64,000 nucleotides of DNA. Origin: Sphingomonas sp. MA1305. Its GTDB lineage: Bacteria > Pseudomonadota > Alphaproteobacteria > Sphingomonadales > Sphingomonadaceae. Below the pieces are notes generated by a model, which did no database searches, was not told where the DNA came from, and saw only the letters and a program-made list of their open reading frames with translations. Below are positions 18,336 through 29,269 of the stretch, piece after piece. The translations under genes were made by a program, and so were the position numbers. Numbering within the stretch: the stretch's first letter is position 1; each line of letters begins with the position of its first letter. The stretch spans positions 1,054,001 to 1,118,000 of the forward strand of contig NZ_RCVT01000001.1 of assembly GCF_016107325.1 (NCBI RefSeq), read 5' to 3'.

Positions 18336-18363
18336 ATTTGGGAAGGCTTCGGCCCTTTTCAAG
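18336..18363 (-). promoter_or_regulatory. RpoH (sigma-32) type promoter of hsp20
   Basis: On the minus strand, CTTGAAA (18363-18357) is followed after 13 bases by TCCCAAAT (18343-18336). This closely matches the classical heat-shock consensus CTTGAAA N11-16 CCCCATNT, and lies at a sensible distance from the start codon. Confidence 0.7.
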
Positions 18364-18474
18364 GGAGCCGGCGTCGCTGGCCGGCAAGCCGCGCTATGTC
18401 CCGGACAAGCAAGTCCTTCTTTGATCGCCTAGTCAACCAGTGGACGTTGCCGGCGAACGATAAAGGGGTCCTGC

Positions 18475-20955
18475 ATGTCGCTTACGCTCGCAATCCTGTT
18501 GGCGGGTCAGACCGCCGCCGCGTCCGCCGTGCCGACCCAGGATGCGCCGGCGGAGGGGCAGGCGGCACCGACGGCGACGGACGCCAGCGCGCAGCAGGGC
18601 GACATTCTGGTCACCGCGCGGCGGCGTTCCGAATCGGTCCAGCGCGTGCCGATCGCCATGTCGGTGATCGGTGGGGCGGACATCGACAAGACCGGCGCGT
18701 TCAACGTCAACCGGCTGCAGCAGCAACAGCCGGCCCTGCAATTCTACTCCAGCAACCCCCGCAATTCGGCGATCAACATCCGCGGGCTCGGCGCCCCGTT
18801 CGGCCTGACCAACGACGGCATCGAACAGGGCGTCGGCTTCTATGTCGACGGTGTCTATATCGGCCGGATCGGCGCCTCGACCTTCGATTTCGTCGATGTC
18901 GAGCGGGTTGAGGTGCTGCGCGGTCCCCAGGGAACGCTATACGGCAAGAACACCACGGCCGGGGCGCTCAACGTCACCACTCGCGCGCCCAGCTTCACGC
19001 CGGAGGGGCGGGCGGAAATCAGCCTTGGCAATTACCGCTTCGTCCAGGCCAAGGCATCGGTGTCCGGGCCGCTGTCCGACGATATCGCGCTCCGCCTGTC
19101 GGCCTCTGCGACGACGCGCCGCGGGACGATCTACGACACCAGTTCGGGAGAGGATCTGCACCGCCAGCGCAACCTCGGCCTGCGCGGCCAGTTGCTCTGG
19201 CATGCCACCAGCGCGCTCAGCCTGACGTTGTCGGGTGACTTCAACGTCCAGAACCCGCTGTGCTGCGTGCAATATTACGCCCGCGTCGGGACGACGCAGA
19301 GGCCGCTCGCCCGCCAATATGCCGCGCTGGCGGCGGCGCTCAACTATCGGCCGCCGAGCACCGATCCCTTCGACCGGGTCACCGATCTCGATGCCGGCAT
19401 CAATTCCCGGCAGGAGGTCGGCGGCGCGTCGCTGGTCGCCAATTGGGATGTCGGCCCGGCGACGCTGACCTCGGTCAGCGCCTGGCGCTATTGGGACTGG
19501 CAGCCGCAGAACGATCGCGACTTCACCGGCCTGCCGATCACCACCGTGTCGCAGAACCCGTCGCAGCAGAAACAGGTGTCGCAGGAATTCCGGCTCGCCT
19601 CGAACGGCAGCAACCGGCTCGACTATACGGTCGGCGCTTTCCTGTTCCACCAGACGATCCACACCCAGGGATCGCAGGTGCAGGGATCGGCGGCGAGCCG
19701 CTTCCTGCTGTCCGGTTCGGACGCGAACAATCCCAATGTGCTGAACGGCCTGACCTCGACCAACACGATCGACTTCAGCAACGACAGTTTCGCCGTTTTT
19801 GCCAAGCTCAACTGGGCGCTGACCGACGTATTGCACGTCCAGCCCGGCCTGCGCGTCAACTATGACCGCAAGTCAGGCTTCTATGAGTCCGTGGTCAGCA
19901 TCGCCAATGCGCAATATCGCTTCACCGCGACCGCCGACAATGTCGCCGCCCTGCTCGCCGCCCAGCCGACCGCGGCGGCGCGCACCACCTTCCAGAACCA
20001 GATCAACACGCTCGCACCGCAACGCTACAGTCCGCGATTCAGCGCCTGGAACACATCCGGCGACATCACCGTCTCCTACGACGCGACGCCGGACATCCAC
20101 GCTTATGCGACCTATGCCCGCAGCTTCAAATCTGGCGGCATCAACCTGTCCGGCCTGCCGCTCAACAAGGACAGTACCGGCGTCGATCTGTCCACCCAGA
20201 CGGTGAAGCCAGAAAAGGTCAACAATTACGAGATCGGCCTCAAGACGCAGTTCCTCGACCGGCGCCTGACCTTCAACCTCGCCGGCTTCTGGACCGATGT
20301 TTCGGATTATCAGGCGACGGTGAACAACAATGCGATCAACGTGATCCGCGGCTATCTGGCCAATGCGGGGAAGGTGCGTTCGCGCGGGGTGGAATTCGAC
20401 AGCAGTTTCCGTCCCGACAAACACCTCAGCCTGTATCTCAGCGGTGCCTTTACCGACGCCCGATATGTCCGCTTCACCAACGCGCCATGCCCGCCCGAAC
20501 TGACGGGGGGTACCGCCGCCGATGCCACCCACCCGGCTAGCCCGGCGGGGCAGGCGGGCACCGCCACGCAACCGTCGTACAGCCCCGCGCAATGCGACAT
20601 CTCCGGCCAGCGGCTGCCCGGCATCTCGAAATGGGCCTTCTCCTTCGGCGGCGAATACAGCCTGCCGGTGCCGAGTGCCGGCGGCGAGGCCTATGTCGGC
20701 TATGACGGCAGCTATCGCTCGCGCTTCTCGTCCAATCCGTCGCCGTCCACCTATACCTGGATCGAGGGCTATTCGCTCTCCAACGTCCGGCTCGGCTATC
20801 GGCAGAACGGCACCAATGTCTTCGCCTGGGTGCGCAACGTCTTCGACCACCATTATTTCGAATTGCTGTCGACCCAGTCGGGCAGCACCGGGCTGATCGT
20901 CGGCCAGCCGGGCGATCCGCGCACTTATGGCGTGACCGTGTCGAAGTCCTTCTAG
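18475..20955 (+). CDS. TonB-dependent receptor
   Basis: An 826-residue outer-membrane active transporter. It has a signal peptide (cleavage near residues 15-18), a TonB-box-like segment GDILVTARRRSESVQRVPIA, the plug domain with NIRGLG and VERVEVLRGPQGTLYGKNTT (about 142-161), and a 22-strand barrel ending in a C-terminal Phe (VTVSKSF). Two cysteine-bearing loops (LCCVQYY; APCPPEL with AQCDI) stand out. The substrate is unknown and no transporter or regulator gene adjoins it; sphingomonads carry many such receptors for plant polymers, siderophores and aromatics. Confidence 0.93.
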   Translation: MSLTLAILLAGQTAAASAVPTQDAPAEGQAAPTATDASAQQGDILVTARRRSESVQRVPIAMSVIGGADIDKTGAFNVNRLQQQQPALQFYSSNPRNSAINIRGLGAPFGLTNDGIEQGVGFYVDGVYIGRIGASTFDFVDVERVEVLRGPQGTLYGKNTTAGALNVTTRAPSFTPEGRAEISLGNYRFVQAKASVSGPLSDDIALRLSASATTRRGTIYDTSSGEDLHRQRNLGLRGQLLWHATSALSLTLSGDFNVQNPLCCVQYYARVGTTQRPLARQYAALAAALNYRPPSTDPFDRVTDLDAGINSRQEVGGASLVANWDVGPATLTSVSAWRYWDWQPQNDRDFTGLPITTVSQNPSQQKQVSQEFRLASNGSNRLDYTVGAFLFHQTIHTQGSQVQGSAASRFLLSGSDANNPNVLNGLTSTNTIDFSNDSFAVFAKLNWALTDVLHVQPGLRVNYDRKSGFYESVVSIANAQYRFTATADNVAALLAAQPTAAARTTFQNQINTLAPQRYSPRFSAWNTSGDITVSYDATPDIHAYATYARSFKSGGINLSGLPLNKDSTGVDLSTQTVKPEKVNNYEIGLKTQFLDRRLTFNLAGFWTDVSDYQATVNNNAINVIRGYLANAGKVRSRGVEFDSSFRPDKHLSLYLSGAFTDARYVRFTNAPCPPELTGGTAADATHPASPAGQAGTATQPSYSPAQCDISGQRLPGISKWAFSFGGEYSLPVPSAGGEAYVGYDGSYRSRFSSNPSPSTYTWIEGYSLSNVRLGYRQNGTNVFAWVRNVFDHHYFELLSTQSGSTGLIVGQPGDPRTYGVTVSKSF

Positions 20956-21000
20956 GCAGAGCGATCGGCGGCGCCCGACGCGCAGTGTCGGCCGCAGCCG

Positions 21001-21033
21001 GGCCGGGGGAGGGGCGGCCGCCATCCCCCGGCC
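21001..21033 (+). terminator. Strong hairpin after the TonB receptor gene
   Basis: GGCCGGGGGA (21001-21010) pairs perfectly with TCCCCCGGCC (21024-21033) over a 13-base loop, 45 bases past the stop. There is no T-run, so it may be a 3'-end stabiliser or a factor-assisted terminator. Confidence 0.5.
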
Positions 21034-21095
21034 TCGGCCGATGCCGCCGGAAAATACAAAGATTGGGCCACGTTAGGCGATCGTTCAGAATGGAT

Positions 21096-21115
21096 CGGCT
21101 AATCCGGATCAGCCG
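21096..21115. promoter_or_regulatory. 20-bp palindrome, possible operator
   Basis: CGGCTAATCCGGATCAGCCG is self-complementary except for one position pair. It is isolated in the gap between the TonB receptor gene and lolC. Its binding protein is unknown. Confidence 0.35.
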
Positions 21116-21198
21116 GACAAGGGGCGCGATTTGGAAGCTCCCGCCCTTTGCCCGGCTCGGCCGCGGCGGGGAGGGGAGGGCGGCCTTTCAACGGCAAA

Positions 21199-21224
21199 CG
21201 CCCGGACCGTTGCCGATCCGGGCG
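21199..21224. other. Hairpin in the gap upstream of lolC
   Basis: CGCCCGGA (21199-21206) pairs with TCCGGGCG (21217-21224). On the minus strand a short TTT follows; on the plus strand there is no T-run. Weak terminator or structural element. Confidence 0.4.
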
Positions 21225-21467
21225 CCTGCGTGACGAGAAACTCGTCAGCCCCCTTGGTCGTCAGGCCGATCGCGCGTGTTCGCTGCGTCGTCCCGATGTC
21301 GTCCCCGAACCACGGCCGTTGCCTGTGTCTCAGATGAGTTTCTGCTATGGCATGGGCCGGCCTTTGTCATCGGCTATGTCACGTCCGCATCACGATTGCG
21401 CCTGCCCTGTGACGATTCCGCAACATCTCGTTGCGCGCACCGCTGGGCCCGCTTACAGGCTCGCGCC

Positions 21468-22712
21468 ATGATCCTCTCGCGCTATGAACGGATGATCGCC
21501 CGTCGCTACCTGCTGCCGGGCAAGGGCGAGGCGTTCATCTTCCTCGTCGCCTCGATCAGCCTCGTCGCGGTGATGCTCGGCGTCGCCGCGCTCGTCATCG
21601 TGATGAGCGTGATGAACGGTTTCCGGGCAGAGCTGTTCGACAAGATCGTCGGGCTCAATGGCCACGCCGTGATCCAGAGCGTCGGCGGTCGCCTCCCCGA
21701 CTGGCAGGACATCGTCCGCCAGGCGCGTGCGACCCCCGGCGTGACCAGCGCCGTGCCGCTGATCGAACAGCCGCTTGCCGCGACCTACAATGGCCGTGCC
21801 GAGGCGGTGCTGGTCCGCGGCGTGCGGATGAACGACGTGCAGGACGTGATCGGCAAGAAGATCGTGATGGGTTCGCTCGCCTCGGTCACGCCGGGCAGCG
21901 GGCGGATCGCGATCGGCTCCCGCCTCGCCGAGGCGCTGGGCGCGACCGTCGGCAGCGAAATCCAGCTGTTCAATCCGCAGGGACAGACGACGCCGTTCGG
22001 AACGGTGCCGCGGATCGTCAATTATCGGGTCGGGGCGATCTTCGAGATCGGCCTGTACGATTACGACAAGCAGTTCGTGATGATGCCGATCCAGGATGCG
22101 CAGACGCTGCTGCTGATGGGCGATGCGATCGGCATGATCGAATTGCAGACCGTCGATGCCGATCGGGTCGGGCCGATCCTCGCGCCGCTCGCCGACAAGC
22201 TGCCACCCGGTGCGATCATTCAGGACTGGCGGTCGATGAATGCGCAGCTGTTTCAGGCACTGGAGGTCGAGCGCGTCGCGATGTTCACCGTGCTGTCGAT
22301 CATCATTCTGGTCGCAGTGTTCAACATCCTGTCCAGCCTGATCATGCTGGTCCGCGCCAAGACGCGCGACATCGCGATCCTGCGCACCATGGGCGCGACG
22401 CGGGCCGGGATGATGCGCATCTTCGTCACCGTCGGCACGATCATCGGCGCGCTCGGCACGGTGGCGGGCCTGATCCTCGGCGCGGTGTTCCTGTTCTACC
22501 GCCAGGCGGTGGTGAACTTCGTCCAGTTCGTCACCGGCCAGAATCTGTGGGACCCGTCGATCCGCTATCTGACGGAACTGCCGTCCAAGCCCGATCCGGT
22601 CGAGATCGTCGTCATCACCGTGATGGCATTGGGCTTCAGCTTCCTCGCCACCCTCTATCCGGCATGGAAGGCGGCGAGCACCGACCCCGTCCAGGTGCTG
22701 CGCTATGAATGA
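21468..22712 (+). CDS. lolC: Lipoprotein-releasing ABC transporter permease
   Basis: Inner-membrane subunit that hands lipoproteins to LolA. The 414-residue protein starts [20 protein letters not shown], typical of LolC/LolE, has a first membrane segment at about 25-50, a periplasmic domain, and three C-terminal segments with the FtsX-type cytoplasmic loop [20 protein letters not shown]. Sphingomonads often use one gene for both LolC and LolE roles; with no second copy here it is called LolC. It overlaps lolD by eight bases. Confidence 0.92.
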   Translation: MILSRYERMIARRYLLPGKGEAFIFLVASISLVAVMLGVAALVIVMSVMNGFRAELFDKIVGLNGHAVIQSVGGRLPDWQDIVRQARATPGVTSAVPLIEQPLAATYNGRAEAVLVRGVRMNDVQDVIGKKIVMGSLASVTPGSGRIAIGSRLAEALGATVGSEIQLFNPQGQTTPFGTVPRIVNYRVGAIFEIGLYDYDKQFVMMPIQDAQTLLLMGDAIGMIELQTVDADRVGPILAPLADKLPPGAIIQDWRSMNAQLFQALEVERVAMFTVLSIIILVAVFNILSSLIMLVRAKTRDIAILRTMGATRAGMMRIFVTVGTIIGALGTVAGLILGAVFLFYRQAVVNFVQFVTGQNLWDPSIRYLTELPSKPDPVEIVVITVMALGFSFLATLYPAWKAASTDPVQVLRYE

Positions 22713-23379
22713 CGCCGTCCTCCAGACCCGCGGCCTGACGCGCAGCTTCACCCAGGGCGGCCACACGATCCACGTGCTGCGCGGCGTCGAGCTGTCGGTC
22801 GGCCCCGGCGAGATCGTCGCGCTGGTCGGGCCGTCGGGATCGGGCAAGTCCACCCTGCTGCAGGCGGTCGGCCTGCTCGAAGGCGGGTTCGAAGGCTCGA
22901 TCCGCATCGGCGGCGAGGAGGCGGCGAGCCTCGACGCGCACGGCCGCACCGTGATGCGCCGCGACCGTTTGGGCTTCGTCTATCAATTCCACCATTTGCT
23001 GCCCGACTTCAACGCCACCGAGAATGTCGTGCTGCCGCAGCTGATCCAGGGTGCCGAGCGGAGTGCGGCGGAGACGCGCGCCGCCGGGCTGCTGACCGCG
23101 CTCGGCCTCGGCCACCGCCTGACCCATCGGCCGAGCCAATTGTCGGGCGGCGAGCAGCAGCGCGTCGCCGTCGCCCGCGCGCTCGCCAACCGGCCAATGC
23201 TGGTGCTGGCCGACGAGCCGACCGGCAATCTGGACGAATCGACTGCCGATGTCGTCCTCGCCGAATTCCTGCGGCTGGTCCGCGGCGAGGGCTCGGCGGC
23301 GCTGATCGCGACGCATAACGAGCGGCTGGCGCAGAAGATGGATCGCGTCGTCCGCCTGCACGACGGCGTCTTATCGTGA
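22705..23379 (+). CDS. lolD: Lipoprotein-releasing ABC transporter ATPase
   Basis: Drives lipoprotein extraction with LolC. The 224-residue ATPase has Walker [13 protein letters not shown] (about 42-53), the Q-loop [18 protein letters not shown] that is typical of LolD, signature [15 protein letters not shown] and Walker [13 protein letters not shown]. Overlaps lolC upstream and the acetyltransferase downstream. Confidence 0.96.
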   Translation: MNDAVLQTRGLTRSFTQGGHTIHVLRGVELSVGPGEIVALVGPSGSGKSTLLQAVGLLEGGFEGSIRIGGEEAASLDAHGRTVMRRDRLGFVYQFHHLLPDFNATENVVLPQLIQGAERSAAETRAAGLLTALGLGHRLTHRPSQLSGGEQQRVAVARALANRPMLVLADEPTGNLDESTADVVLAEFLRLVRGEGSAALIATHNERLAQKMDRVVRLHDGVLS

Positions 23380-23972
23380 CCGGTTGGCGTGACACGCCGA
23401 CCCTGGTCGGTCGCCATGTCACGCTGCGCCCGCTGGTCGAGGGCGATTTGCCGGCGCTGGTCGAGGTCGCGCGCGTCGGCGACCTGTGGGACATCTTCTA
23501 CGCCAACGTCGCGATGATGAAGACGCCGGACCGCTGGTGGGCGGCGGCGTCGGCGGAAAAGGATTATGGCCGCGCCCGCCTGTTCGCGGTGGAGACGCCC
23601 GACGGGCAGCTGGTCGGCACGACCCGGCTGATGCGGATGAACCCGGGCCACCGCCGGCTGGAAATCGGCGGCACCTTCTACGCCAAGGCGGTGCAGCGCA
23701 CCGGCGTCAATACCGAGGCCAAACGGCTGCTGCTGAGCCACGCCTTCGAGACGCTCGACTGCCAGTGCGTGCAGATCCGCACCGACGCGCTCAATCTCCG
23801 TAGTCAGCGGGCGATCGAGCGGCTCGGCGCCAAGAAGGACGGCGTGCTGCGTGGCCATCAGCAGATGGCGGACGGGCGGCTGCGCGACACCATCGTCTAT
23901 TCGATCCTCGACCGTGAATGGCCGGGGGTAAAAGCGAACCTCCAATATTTGCTGGCGAGGCACGACGGATGA
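23376..23972 (+). CDS. GNAT-family N-acetyltransferase (RimJ/RimL-like)
   Basis: 198 residues with the GNAT core: [18 protein letters not shown] at the N-terminus, [31 protein letters not shown] (acetyl-CoA loop region) and the C-terminal [20 protein letters not shown] that is characteristic of RimJ/RimL-like enzymes. The start is GTG 23376, overlapping the lolD stop (GTGA). The acceptor is not predictable; N-terminal protein or small-molecule acetylation are both possible. Confidence 0.88.
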   Translation: MTGWRDTPTLVGRHVTLRPLVEGDLPALVEVARVGDLWDIFYANVAMMKTPDRWWAAASAEKDYGRARLFAVETPDGQLVGTTRLMRMNPGHRRLEIGGTFYAKAVQRTGVNTEAKRLLLSHAFETLDCQCVQIRTDALNLRSQRAIERLGAKKDGVLRGHQQMADGRLRDTIVYSILDREWPGVKANLQYLLARHDG

Positions 23973-24448
23973 CGACCATCACCGACCTTTCCATCCGCGG
24001 CGCCGACGGCGCGCCAGTGGCGCTCGACCGATGGGCCGGGCAGGTGCTGCTGATCGTCAACACCGCCTCGCAATGCGGCTTCACTCCGCAATATGAAGGC
24101 CTGGAGGCGCTCTACCGCCGCTATGCCGACCGCGGCTTCGCGGTGCTCGCCTTCCCGTGCAACCAATTCGGCAGCCAGGAGCCGGGCGATGCGGCGGAGA
24201 TCGCCAGCTTCTGTTCGCTGACCTACGATGTGACCTTCCCGGTCTTCGCCAAGATCGACGTCAACGGCGCCGCCGCCGATCCGCTGTTCGATCGGCTCAA
24301 GGCGGCCGCGCCGGGACTGCTCGGCTCGCAAGCGATCAAGTGGAACTTCACCAAGTTCCTCGTCGACCGGTCCGGCAAGGTCGTCCGCCGCTATGCCCCG
24401 ACCACCAAGCCGGAGGCGCTGGCGGCGGACATTGAGGCGCTGCTCTAG
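23969..24448 (+). CDS. Glutathione peroxidase family protein
   Basis: Reduces peroxides with a thiol cofactor. The 159-residue protein has VNTASQCGFTPQYEGLEALY with cysteine 36 in place of selenocysteine, LAFPCNQFGSQEPG supplying the Gln and a second Cys, and KWNFTKFLVDR supplying the Trp/Asn. These complete the catalytic set. Its ATG overlaps the acetyltransferase stop (ATGA), making it the last gene of lolC-lolD-GNAT-gpx. Confidence 0.94.
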   Translation: MTTITDLSIRGADGAPVALDRWAGQVLLIVNTASQCGFTPQYEGLEALYRRYADRGFAVLAFPCNQFGSQEPGDAAEIASFCSLTYDVTFPVFAKIDVNGAAADPLFDRLKAAAPGLLGSQAIKWNFTKFLVDRSGKVVRRYAPTTKPEALAADIEALL

Positions 24449-24452
24449 CGAC

Positions 24453-25034
24453 TCACACCGCCGGCGTGGCGAAGGCGGGGGCGCCCTTGCGGTGGTTCAG
24501 TGCCGCGGCGATCGAGGTCACGCCGCCGAACAGGAAGCTGATGCCCAGAATGAAGCCGGGCAGCGTCAGCGCCGACCAGGGCAAGGTCATCAGCACGTAG
24601 ACGGCGAGCAGGATGTTGATGACGCCGAGCGCGATCATCAGCCCACGCCCGCGGCGAAAGCGCGCGCCCAGCCCGATCTCCATCGCGCCGCGCACCCCAA
24701 GCCAGATGGCGACCATCAGCGTCAGCGAGAAGGCGCCGGTCGCCGGCTCGAACGCCATCAGCAGTCCGACGATCAGCGACAGCAGGCCGAAACCGATCGC
24801 ATAGCCGCGGCCTTCATGCCCCTTGCCGAAGATGCCGGCGCCGATCGAGACGATGCCCGCCGCGATGAAGAAGGCGCCGATCACCAGCGTTGCCGCCAGC
24901 GTCGCGGCGAACGGCCAGGCGAAGGCGGCGAGGCCCAGTAGAGCGGACACCACACCATAAGCGAGAATCCATCCCCAGCCGGCGCCGGCGGAGCCGGTGG
25001 CGAGCGGGTTGGTGAAGCTGCGCGCGTCGGTCAT
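24453..25034 (-). CDS. HdeD-like membrane protein (DUF308)
   Basis: 193 residues with six hydrophobic segments in three pairs, spaced as in HdeD: GWILAYGVVSALLGLAAFAW, TLVIGAFFIAAGIVSIGAGI, FGLLSLIVGLLMAFEP and so on to LPGFILGISFLFGGV. HdeD is linked to acid resistance in E. coli; its mechanism is unclear. ATG 25034 has GGAGGGA upstream. It converges with the gpx gene with only four bases between the stops. Confidence 0.88.
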   Translation of the reverse strand: MTDARSFTNPLATGSAGAGWGWILAYGVVSALLGLAAFAWPFAATLAATLVIGAFFIAAGIVSIGAGIFGKGHEGRGYAIGFGLLSLIVGLLMAFEPATGAFSLTLMVAIWLGVRGAMEIGLGARFRRGRGLMIALGVINILLAVYVLMTLPWSALTLPGFILGISFLFGGVTSIAAALNHRKGAPAFATPAV

Positions 25035-25128
25035 GTTCGATCCCTCCGTTTCTGACGCAACGGAGTTATCCACCGCCGGTTCCGCGCCGTCCCTGTTCGA
25101 ATCGCCCCCCATCCGCTACATGGGCGCG

Positions 25129-28100
25129 ATGCATTCCGGGTTCGTACCGCTCCGTATCTTTTCGTCCTACACGATGCTGGATGGCGCGATCGAGCCGAAG
25201 GCGATCGCCAAACAGGCCAAGGCGCTGCAATTCCCCGCCGCGGGCCTCACCGACCGCAACGGCCTCTATGCCGCCATGGCCTTTTCCGACGCGGCCAAGA
25301 AGGACGGCGTGCAGCCGGTGATCGGCACGATGCTGTGCGTCGCGCGGCCCGACATGCCGGAGGGGGTGGCCGCGCCGCTCGACTGGCTGGCGCTCTATGC
25401 GCAGGATGCGACCGGCTACGACAATCTCTGCGCCCTGGTCAGCCTGGCGCATCTCGACCGCCCGGTCGAACAGCCGGCGCACGTCGATTTCGCCGCTTTG
25501 ACCGGCCGTACCGACGGGCTGGTCGCGCTGACCGCCGCGGGCGAGGGGACGCTGGCGCGGCTGTTCGCCGAGGGCCAGCCGGCGCGGGCGGAGGCCTATT
25601 GCGACCGGCTGCAGGCGCTGTTCGGCGATCGGTTGTTCGTCGAGCTCGCCCGCCGCGGCGACCCGGTCGAAGAGGCGGCGGAGCAGGCACTGATCGACCT
25701 TGCCTATGCCCGCGACCTGCCGCTGGTCGCGACCAATCCCTGCTGCTTCGCCGACAGCGGCTTTCTCGACGCGCATGACGCGATGCTGTGCATCGCCCAT
25801 TCCACCTATGTCGAAAGCGACGACCGGCCGAAATCCTCGCCCGACGCCTGGCTGAAGCCGGCGGCGGCGATGCGCGAGCTGTTCGCCGACCTGCCCGAGG
25901 CGATCGACAATACCTTGCTCGTCGCGCAGCGCTGCGCGGTGGCGGCGCCGAAGCGCAAGCCGATCCTGCCCAGCCTCGCCGGCGACCGCGAGGGCGAGGC
26001 GATGATGCTGCGCCGCGATGCCCACGCCGGGCTGGAGGCGCGGTTGCGCCGGATCGTCGAGGTCGAGCGCGGCGTCGCGGTGGCGGAGGTGCCGCTCGGC
26101 ACCGTGGCGGAAAGTGCGGCTGCCGCGCCGGTCGGCCCCGCAACCTCGGCCGCCGTCGACGACGTCACCCCCGACTATCTCCGCAGCCGCTTCCCGGAGT
26201 ATTTCGAGCGGCTCGACTTCGAGATCGACGTCATCGTCCAGATGGGTTTCCCCGGCTATTTCCTGATCGTCGCGGATTTCATCAAATGGGCGAAGGATCA
26301 CGACATTCCCGTGGGGCCGGGCCGCGGCTCGGGCGCAGGCAGCGCGGTCGCCTGGGCGCTGACCATCACCGATCTCGATCCGATCAAGCTCGGTCTGCTG
26401 TTCGAACGCTTCCTCAACCCGGAACGCGTGTCGATGCCCGACTTCGACATCGACTTCTGCGAAACCCGGCGTGGCGAGGTGATCCGCTACGTGCAGGAGA
26501 AATACGGCCGCGATCAGGTCGCGCAGATCATCACCTTCGGTAAGCTGAAGGCGCGCGCGGTGCTCAAGGACACCGGCCGCGTGCTGCAGATGAGCTATGG
26601 CCAGGTCGACCGGCTCGCCAAGCTCGTCCCCAATCATCCCACCGATCCCTGGGACCTGAAGCGCGCGCTCAACGGCGTGCCCGAGCTGGCGAAGGAATAC
26701 GCCAACGACAATCAGGTCCGCCGCCTGCTCGACCTCGCCACCAAGCTGGAGGGGCTGCCGCGCCATTCGTCGACCCACGCCGCCGGCGTGGTGATCGGCG
26801 ACCGGCCGCTCGCGCAGCTGGTGCCGCTCTATCGCGATCCGCGCTCGGACATGCCGGTGACGCAGTTCGACATGAAATATGTCGAGGGCGCGGGGCTGGT
26901 GAAGTTCGACTTCCTCGGCCTGAAAACGCTGTCGGTGCTCAAGAAGGCGGTGCAGCTGCTCGCCAAGCGCGGCATCGCGGTCGACCTCGACGCGCTGACC
27001 TGGGACGATGAGGGCGTCTACAAGCTGCTGCAGAAGGGCGACACCGTCGGCGTCTTCCAGCTCGAATCGGAGGGCATGCGGCGCACGCTGTCGGCGGTCC
27101 GCCCGACCAATTTCGGCGACATCGTTGCGCTCGTCTCGCTCTACCGCCCCGGCCCGATGGATAACATCCCGTCCTTCGGCCGCCGCAAGCAGGGCACGGA
27201 AGAGCTGACCTATCCGCATCCCTTGCTCGAGCCGATCCTGAAGGAGACCTACGGGATCTTCGTCTATCAGGAACAGGTGATGCAGGCGGCGCAGGTGCTC
27301 GCCGGCTACAGCCTCGGCGGCGCCGACCTGCTGCGCCGCGCGATGGGCAAGAAGATCAAGGCGGAGATGGACGCCCAGCGCGCCACCTTCGTCGAGGGCT
27401 GCGCCAAGCATAACGGCATCAAGAAGGACTATGCCAACCAGCTGTTCGACCTGATCGACAAGTTCGCCGGCTATGGCTTCAACAAGAGCCACGCGGCGGC
27501 TTATGCGTTGCTCGCCTATCAGACCGCCTGGCTGAAGGCGCATCACCCGCACGAATTCTTCGCCGCGTCGATGTGCTACGACATGGCCTTGACGGACAAG
27601 CTGAGCATCTTCGTCGACGACATGCGCCGCCTCGGCGTCACCGTGGTCGGCCCGGACATCAACGCCAGCGAGGCGGAATTCGACGTGCAGGAGGTCGGCG
27701 AGGGCGAGGAGCGGGGCCTTGCGGTCCGCTATGCTCTCGGTGCGCTCAAGTCGGTCGGCGAGGGCGCGATGGAAAAGCTCGTCGCCGAACGCGAAGCGGC
27801 AGGACCGTTCAAGAGCCTCGACGACCTCGCCGAGCGGGTCGATCCGCGGCTGATCAACAAGCGCCAGCTCGAAACGCTCGCCGCCGCCGGCGCCTTCGAC
27901 TCGATCGAGCCGAACCGCGCGGCGGTCCATGCGGTGGCGGAAACCATCCTCGGCCTCGCCGCGCATACCCATGCCGGGCGGACCAGCGGTCAGGGCGGCC
28001 TGTTCGGTGCGGACGACGTCGCCGGCGACACGATCAAGCTGCCGGCGAACCTGCGCTGGTCGATGGCGCAGGCGATGGAGCAGGAGAAGGAGGCGTTCGG

Positions 28101-28731
28101 CTTCTATTTCTCCGCGCATCCGGTCGACCGCCACGCCCATCTCGCGCGGATGCACGGCGCGCGGCAATATGTCGCGCTGACCGAATTGCGCATTCCGGAA
28201 GACGGCACGCGCGCCGGCGCGACCATGGCGGTGCTGGTCGAGGAGGCGCGCTGGCGCACGTCGGCGCGCGGCAAGCGCTATATGATGGCGACGCTGTCCG
28301 ACGCGAGCGGCCAGTTCATGGCGACCTGTTTCGACGATGGCGTCGCCGCCGATCTGGAAGAGGCGGCGCGCGAGGGTGGCTGCGGGCTGATCACCGTCGA
28401 GCTCGACCGGCGGCCGGGCGAGGAGACGCCGCGCGTCTCGGTCAAGCGCATCCAGCCGTTCGAGAGCCTGGCGACCCACGCGCGCTTCATCATTGAGGCA
28501 CGGGTCGCGGATGCGGCGGCGCTTGGCCGCCTCGCCGAACTGCTCGGGCCGCAGCGCGGCGCGCGCGGCGAGGTGCGCGTGCGGCTGCCGATGGAGGGCG
28601 GCGAGGCGAAGCTGCTGCTCGGCCGCGACTTCCTGCTCGACCTCGAACTGGTCGCCGCGATCGAGGCGATTCCCGGCATCACCGAGGTCGCGCTCGACCG
28701 CGCCGCCTCGCAGCTGCGCTCGGTGGGCTGA
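25129..28731 (+). CDS. dnaE: DNA polymerase III alpha subunit
   Basis: Replicative polymerase. The 1200-residue protein has an N-terminal PHP domain ([20 protein letters not shown]), the palm with [16 protein letters not shown] and the catalytic acidic motif [17 protein letters not shown], the thumb/fingers [15 protein letters not shown] and [20 protein letters not shown], and a C-terminal OB domain. ATG 25129 fits the usual start [12 protein letters not shown] 25120 is possible, and neither has a clear ribosome-binding site. Divergent from the hdeD-like gene. Confidence 0.96.
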   Translation: MHSGFVPLRIFSSYTMLDGAIEPKAIAKQAKALQFPAAGLTDRNGLYAAMAFSDAAKKDGVQPVIGTMLCVARPDMPEGVAAPLDWLALYAQDATGYDNLCALVSLAHLDRPVEQPAHVDFAALTGRTDGLVALTAAGEGTLARLFAEGQPARAEAYCDRLQALFGDRLFVELARRGDPVEEAAEQALIDLAYARDLPLVATNPCCFADSGFLDAHDAMLCIAHSTYVESDDRPKSSPDAWLKPAAAMRELFADLPEAIDNTLLVAQRCAVAAPKRKPILPSLAGDREGEAMMLRRDAHAGLEARLRRIVEVERGVAVAEVPLGTVAESAAAAPVGPATSAAVDDVTPDYLRSRFPEYFERLDFEIDVIVQMGFPGYFLIVADFIKWAKDHDIPVGPGRGSGAGSAVAWALTITDLDPIKLGLLFERFLNPERVSMPDFDIDFCETRRGEVIRYVQEKYGRDQVAQIITFGKLKARAVLKDTGRVLQMSYGQVDRLAKLVPNHPTDPWDLKRALNGVPELAKEYANDNQVRRLLDLATKLEGLPRHSSTHAAGVVIGDRPLAQLVPLYRDPRSDMPVTQFDMKYVEGAGLVKFDFLGLKTLSVLKKAVQLLAKRGIAVDLDALTWDDEGVYKLLQKGDTVGVFQLESEGMRRTLSAVRPTNFGDIVALVSLYRPGPMDNIPSFGRRKQGTEELTYPHPLLEPILKETYGIFVYQEQVMQAAQVLAGYSLGGADLLRRAMGKKIKAEMDAQRATFVEGCAKHNGIKKDYANQLFDLIDKFAGYGFNKSHAAAYALLAYQTAWLKAHHPHEFFAASMCYDMALTDKLSIFVDDMRRLGVTVVGPDINASEAEFDVQEVGEGEERGLAVRYALGALKSVGEGAMEKLVAEREAAGPFKSLDDLAERVDPRLINKRQLETLAAAGAFDSIEPNRAAVHAVAETILGLAAHTHAGRTSGQGGLFGADDVAGDTIKLPANLRWSMAQAMEQEKEAFGFYFSAHPVDRHAHLARMHGARQYVALTELRIPEDGTRAGATMAVLVEEARWRTSARGKRYMMATLSDASGQFMATCFDDGVAADLEEAAREGGCGLITVELDRRPGEETPRVSVKRIQPFESLATHARFIIEARVADAAALGRLAELLGPQRGARGEVRVRLPMEGGEAKLLLGRDFLLDLELVAAIEAIPGITEVALDRAASQLRSVG

Positions 28732-28735
28732 TCCG

Positions 28736-29263
28736 ATGCCGATCGACGCCGCCCTGCCGTTCCTGCCCGTCCGTATCGCGGTGCTCACCGTCTCCGACAC
28801 GCGCGGCCTCGCCGACGACCGCTCCGGCGACACGTTGGTGGCGCGGATCGCCGACTCGGGGCACGTCCTCGCCGATCGGGTGATCCTGCGCGACGACGTC
28901 GACGCGATCGCGGCGCAGCTCGACCGCTGGATCGACGATCCCGCCGTCGACTGTATCGTCACCACCGGCGGCACCGGCGTCACCGGCCGCGACGTCACCC
29001 CCGAGGCAGTCGAGCGTGTCGCGGACAAGATGATCCCCGGCTTCGGCGAACTGTTCCGCTGGCTCAGCTATGCCAAAATCGGCACCTCGACCGTCCAGTC
29101 GCGCGCCTGCGCCTGCGTCGCGCGCGGCACCTATGTCTTCGCGCTGCCCGGCTCCACCGGGGCGGTGAAGGACGGCTGGGACGGCATCCTCAAGGACCAG
29201 CTCGACAGCCGCCACCGCCCGTGCAACTTCGTGGAACTGATGCCGCGGCTGACCGAGCGGTAG
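28736..29263 (+). CDS. moaB: Molybdenum cofactor biosynthesis protein B
   Basis: MogA/MoaB-like protein acting in molybdopterin adenylylation. The 175-residue protein has [40 protein letters not shown] and the ending [18 protein letters not shown] typical of MoaB. It starts four bases after dnaE; no other moa gene is in the window. Confidence 0.93.
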   Translation: MPIDAALPFLPVRIAVLTVSDTRGLADDRSGDTLVARIADSGHVLADRVILRDDVDAIAAQLDRWIDDPAVDCIVTTGGTGVTGRDVTPEAVERVADKMIPGFGELFRWLSYAKIGTSTVQSRACACVARGTYVFALPGSTGAVKDGWDGILKDQLDSRHRPCNFVELMPRLTER

Positions 29264-29269
29264 CGCGCG

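Larger units (their letters stand above)
20956..21467. other. 512-base gap after the TonB receptor gene: hairpins, no gene seen
   Basis: No frame with a convincing start and ribosome-binding site was found. The stretch holds a perfect hairpin at 21001-21033, a 20-bp near-perfect palindrome at 21096-21115 and a hairpin at 21199-21224. The lolC promoter is presumably in the last 150 bases. Confidence 0.6.

Noticed and set aside
25066-29028. A 1320-codon open frame on the minus strand across dnaE
   Set aside because: It is fully antisense to dnaE, shows no known domain and has the Arg/His/Leu-rich composition expected from the opposite strand of a GC-rich gene with strong third-position bias.
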